Assembly (NCBI RefSeq): GCF_001625215.2
Contig: NC_030385.2
Location: 2,411,135-2,475,134 of the forward strand
Reading direction: 5' to 3'
Origin: Daucus carota subsp. sativus
Taxonomy: Eukaryota; Streptophyta; Magnoliopsida; Apiales; Apiaceae
Length of the DNA: 64,000 bases
Shown here: piece by piece, positions 62,818-64,000 of the stretch
Position numbering within the stretch: position 1 is the first letter of the stretch
Layout: each line of letters opens with the position of its first letter
Translations under genes and position numbers: made by a program
The notes under the pieces: model-generated
Told to the model about the DNA's origin: nothing
The model's input: the letters and a program-made list of their open reading frames with translations, nothing else
The model's database searches: none

Positions 62818-64000
62818 TCATGAGAACATTTCTGGTAAAGGTCTGCCTTTGAGAAACGCTTTAAATAGAACCAGAGATCGCTCTGGCTGTGAAAAAGGAA
62901 CTTCATGAGAAGCTCCTCTTATGGTCGCAAATGATAGAATGTTGCCATACACTTGAGTCCATCCACCAACCTTCACAAACCAGAATATAATTTAAAGAGC
63001 GTTTACTTTTATAATCACAGACACTTGATAATCGAGTAGTAGGAGCGTATGAACTAAATGTTATTAGCTTATTGCAGGCATCAAGTGGTAATATATTGAG
63101 TGCATACCTGCTGCCCTTGGAACCAAACTCTGTAAGGTACAGTTGTGTTGAGTCCTAATCGTTTAGCCAGCCCACAAACCAAGGTTCGGCTTCCAGTCAA
63201 TGGAATGACAGAATCCTGATCTCCACTGTATTTATTAGTTAGCAATGAAGCGTTTACTGGATTTAATTAATGTTTAGGAAATGATAAATCGGAAAATCTG
63301 TGTACCTGTAAACCAGAACAGGAATTCCTTCCTCGACGAGTGATCCAACTAGTGAGATTGTAGGTATCTCAATGTTGAGCACCTCATAATCAAGAATGCT
63401 ATTGTGAAAAAGAGAAAGAAGAATAAAAAAATACTTAGATTTGGAACATGCAGCAAGGGATTCGAATCATCTAAATCTTATGATTGTAGTTTATACAATG
63501 ACTCAATGCAGGTTTCATGAATCATGATTTAAGTTCTGTATGACTGTATACTAACTTTACATGTAAACTGCAAGGCTTACCTACTGCAAACATCCCATTT
63601 ACGCACTCCAACAAGCCGAGCATGAAGTGCCTTCTGGACATCTTTCCGGTTTAAATAATTAACAGTTTCGTCTTCCAAGCATACATCAATTCTCCTACTG
63701 ACTTGCTGCAACAAAATAAAATTAAAAAAAAAAACAAATTTGTTTGAAGAGCATTATGATCACATCAACTGCCTTGAATATAATTGTTAAATGATAACTT
63801 CAACAAATAGATTACCTGAGGGCTAATAACCTTAGACTGAGCAAACACTGATGAAATGCAGACATCAAGTGTAACATCATATTTGTCCACAAACCTACTA
63901 GTTTCTTTGGTTACTTCCCCCATCACCCTCGAACACAACGATGAAACTGAATCTCTATAATATTCACTCACGTAGCGAGAATAGTTACATACAGATGTAA
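62818..64000 (-). CDS. SCPL45: Serine carboxypeptidase-like protein, SCPL45-like, 3' part
   Basis: Peptidase family S10, secreted or vacuolar; the catalytic triad is Ser-Asp-His. Exons seen in transcript order: 64000-63816 (open at the window edge), 63705-63581, 63398-63306, 63225-63108, 62970-62818, ending TGA. The visible part starts [16 protein letters not shown] and includes [50 protein letters not shown] and [20 protein letters not shown]. The catalytic-Asp motif [11 protein letters not shown] and the catalytic-His motif [13 protein letters not shown] are both present; the Ser exon lies outside the window. The C-terminus RPLPEMFS also fits the family. The clade-II SCPL45-type match is strong by motif memory, but the close paralogue SCPL46 cannot be excluded. 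Frame is intact throughout. Confidence 0.9.

Overview
The window is nuclear DNA of a flowering plant, most likely a eudicot. It is AT-rich, its genes are split by GT-AG introns, and its proteins are recognisably plant: auxin response factor ARF2, plastid ClpC, an organelle RNA-binding PORR protein, SRP68 and a clade-II serine carboxypeptidase-like protein. Intergenic DNA is full of small inverted-repeat transposons, many with Stowaway-type ends (CTCCCTCCGTCCC-like) and TA duplications. The species cannot be fixed from this.

Layout, left to right. The last two coding exons of an alpha-mannosidase (+, 316-704) are followed by MITE-rich DNA. A single-exon BSD-domain gene lies at 4968-6191 (-). 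A transposon with about 48-bp terminal inverted repeats sits just upstream of it (6346-7725). Next come a MITE (about 9303-9610), a chimeric plastid-DNA insertion (psaA joined to atpB, 10495-10755) and a PORR gene (+, 12255-13466). A predicted eight-exon gene of unknown function follows (+, 14787-17181), then a decayed NAM-associated/Harbinger-ORF1-like pseudogene (+, 18715-21450). An exopolygalacturonase (-, 22490-24261) and a 65-codon unknown gene (-, 25445-25642) come next, then SRP68 (+, 28230-35537, 13 exons). From 35.5 to 47 kb there is no cellular gene: this is a transposon field holding a 350-bp foldback element, MITEs and a 1.7-kb PIF/Harbinger element with a broken transposase. ARF2 (+, 47152-51856, 14 coding exons), CLPC (+, 55566-60372, 9 coding exons) and the 3' part of an SCPL45-like gene (-, 62818 to beyond the right edge) close the window.

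The genes are unrelated housekeeping, developmental and wall-remodelling functions, as expected of a plant chromosome; nothing suggests a cluster or pathway. The main regulatory signal is a tasiR-ARF complementary site inside ARF2. Unusual features include a GC-AG intron in CLPC, the psaA-atpB junction, a perfect 19-bp hairpin near 2.97 kb, a 36-G tract in an SRP68 intron, and a Stowaway element filling most of an exopolygalacturonase intron. I found no convincing new multi-gene system. The unknown spliced gene at 14.8-17.2 kb is the best candidate for something undescribed. Exon boundaries were read by eye from splice sites and reading-frame continuity.
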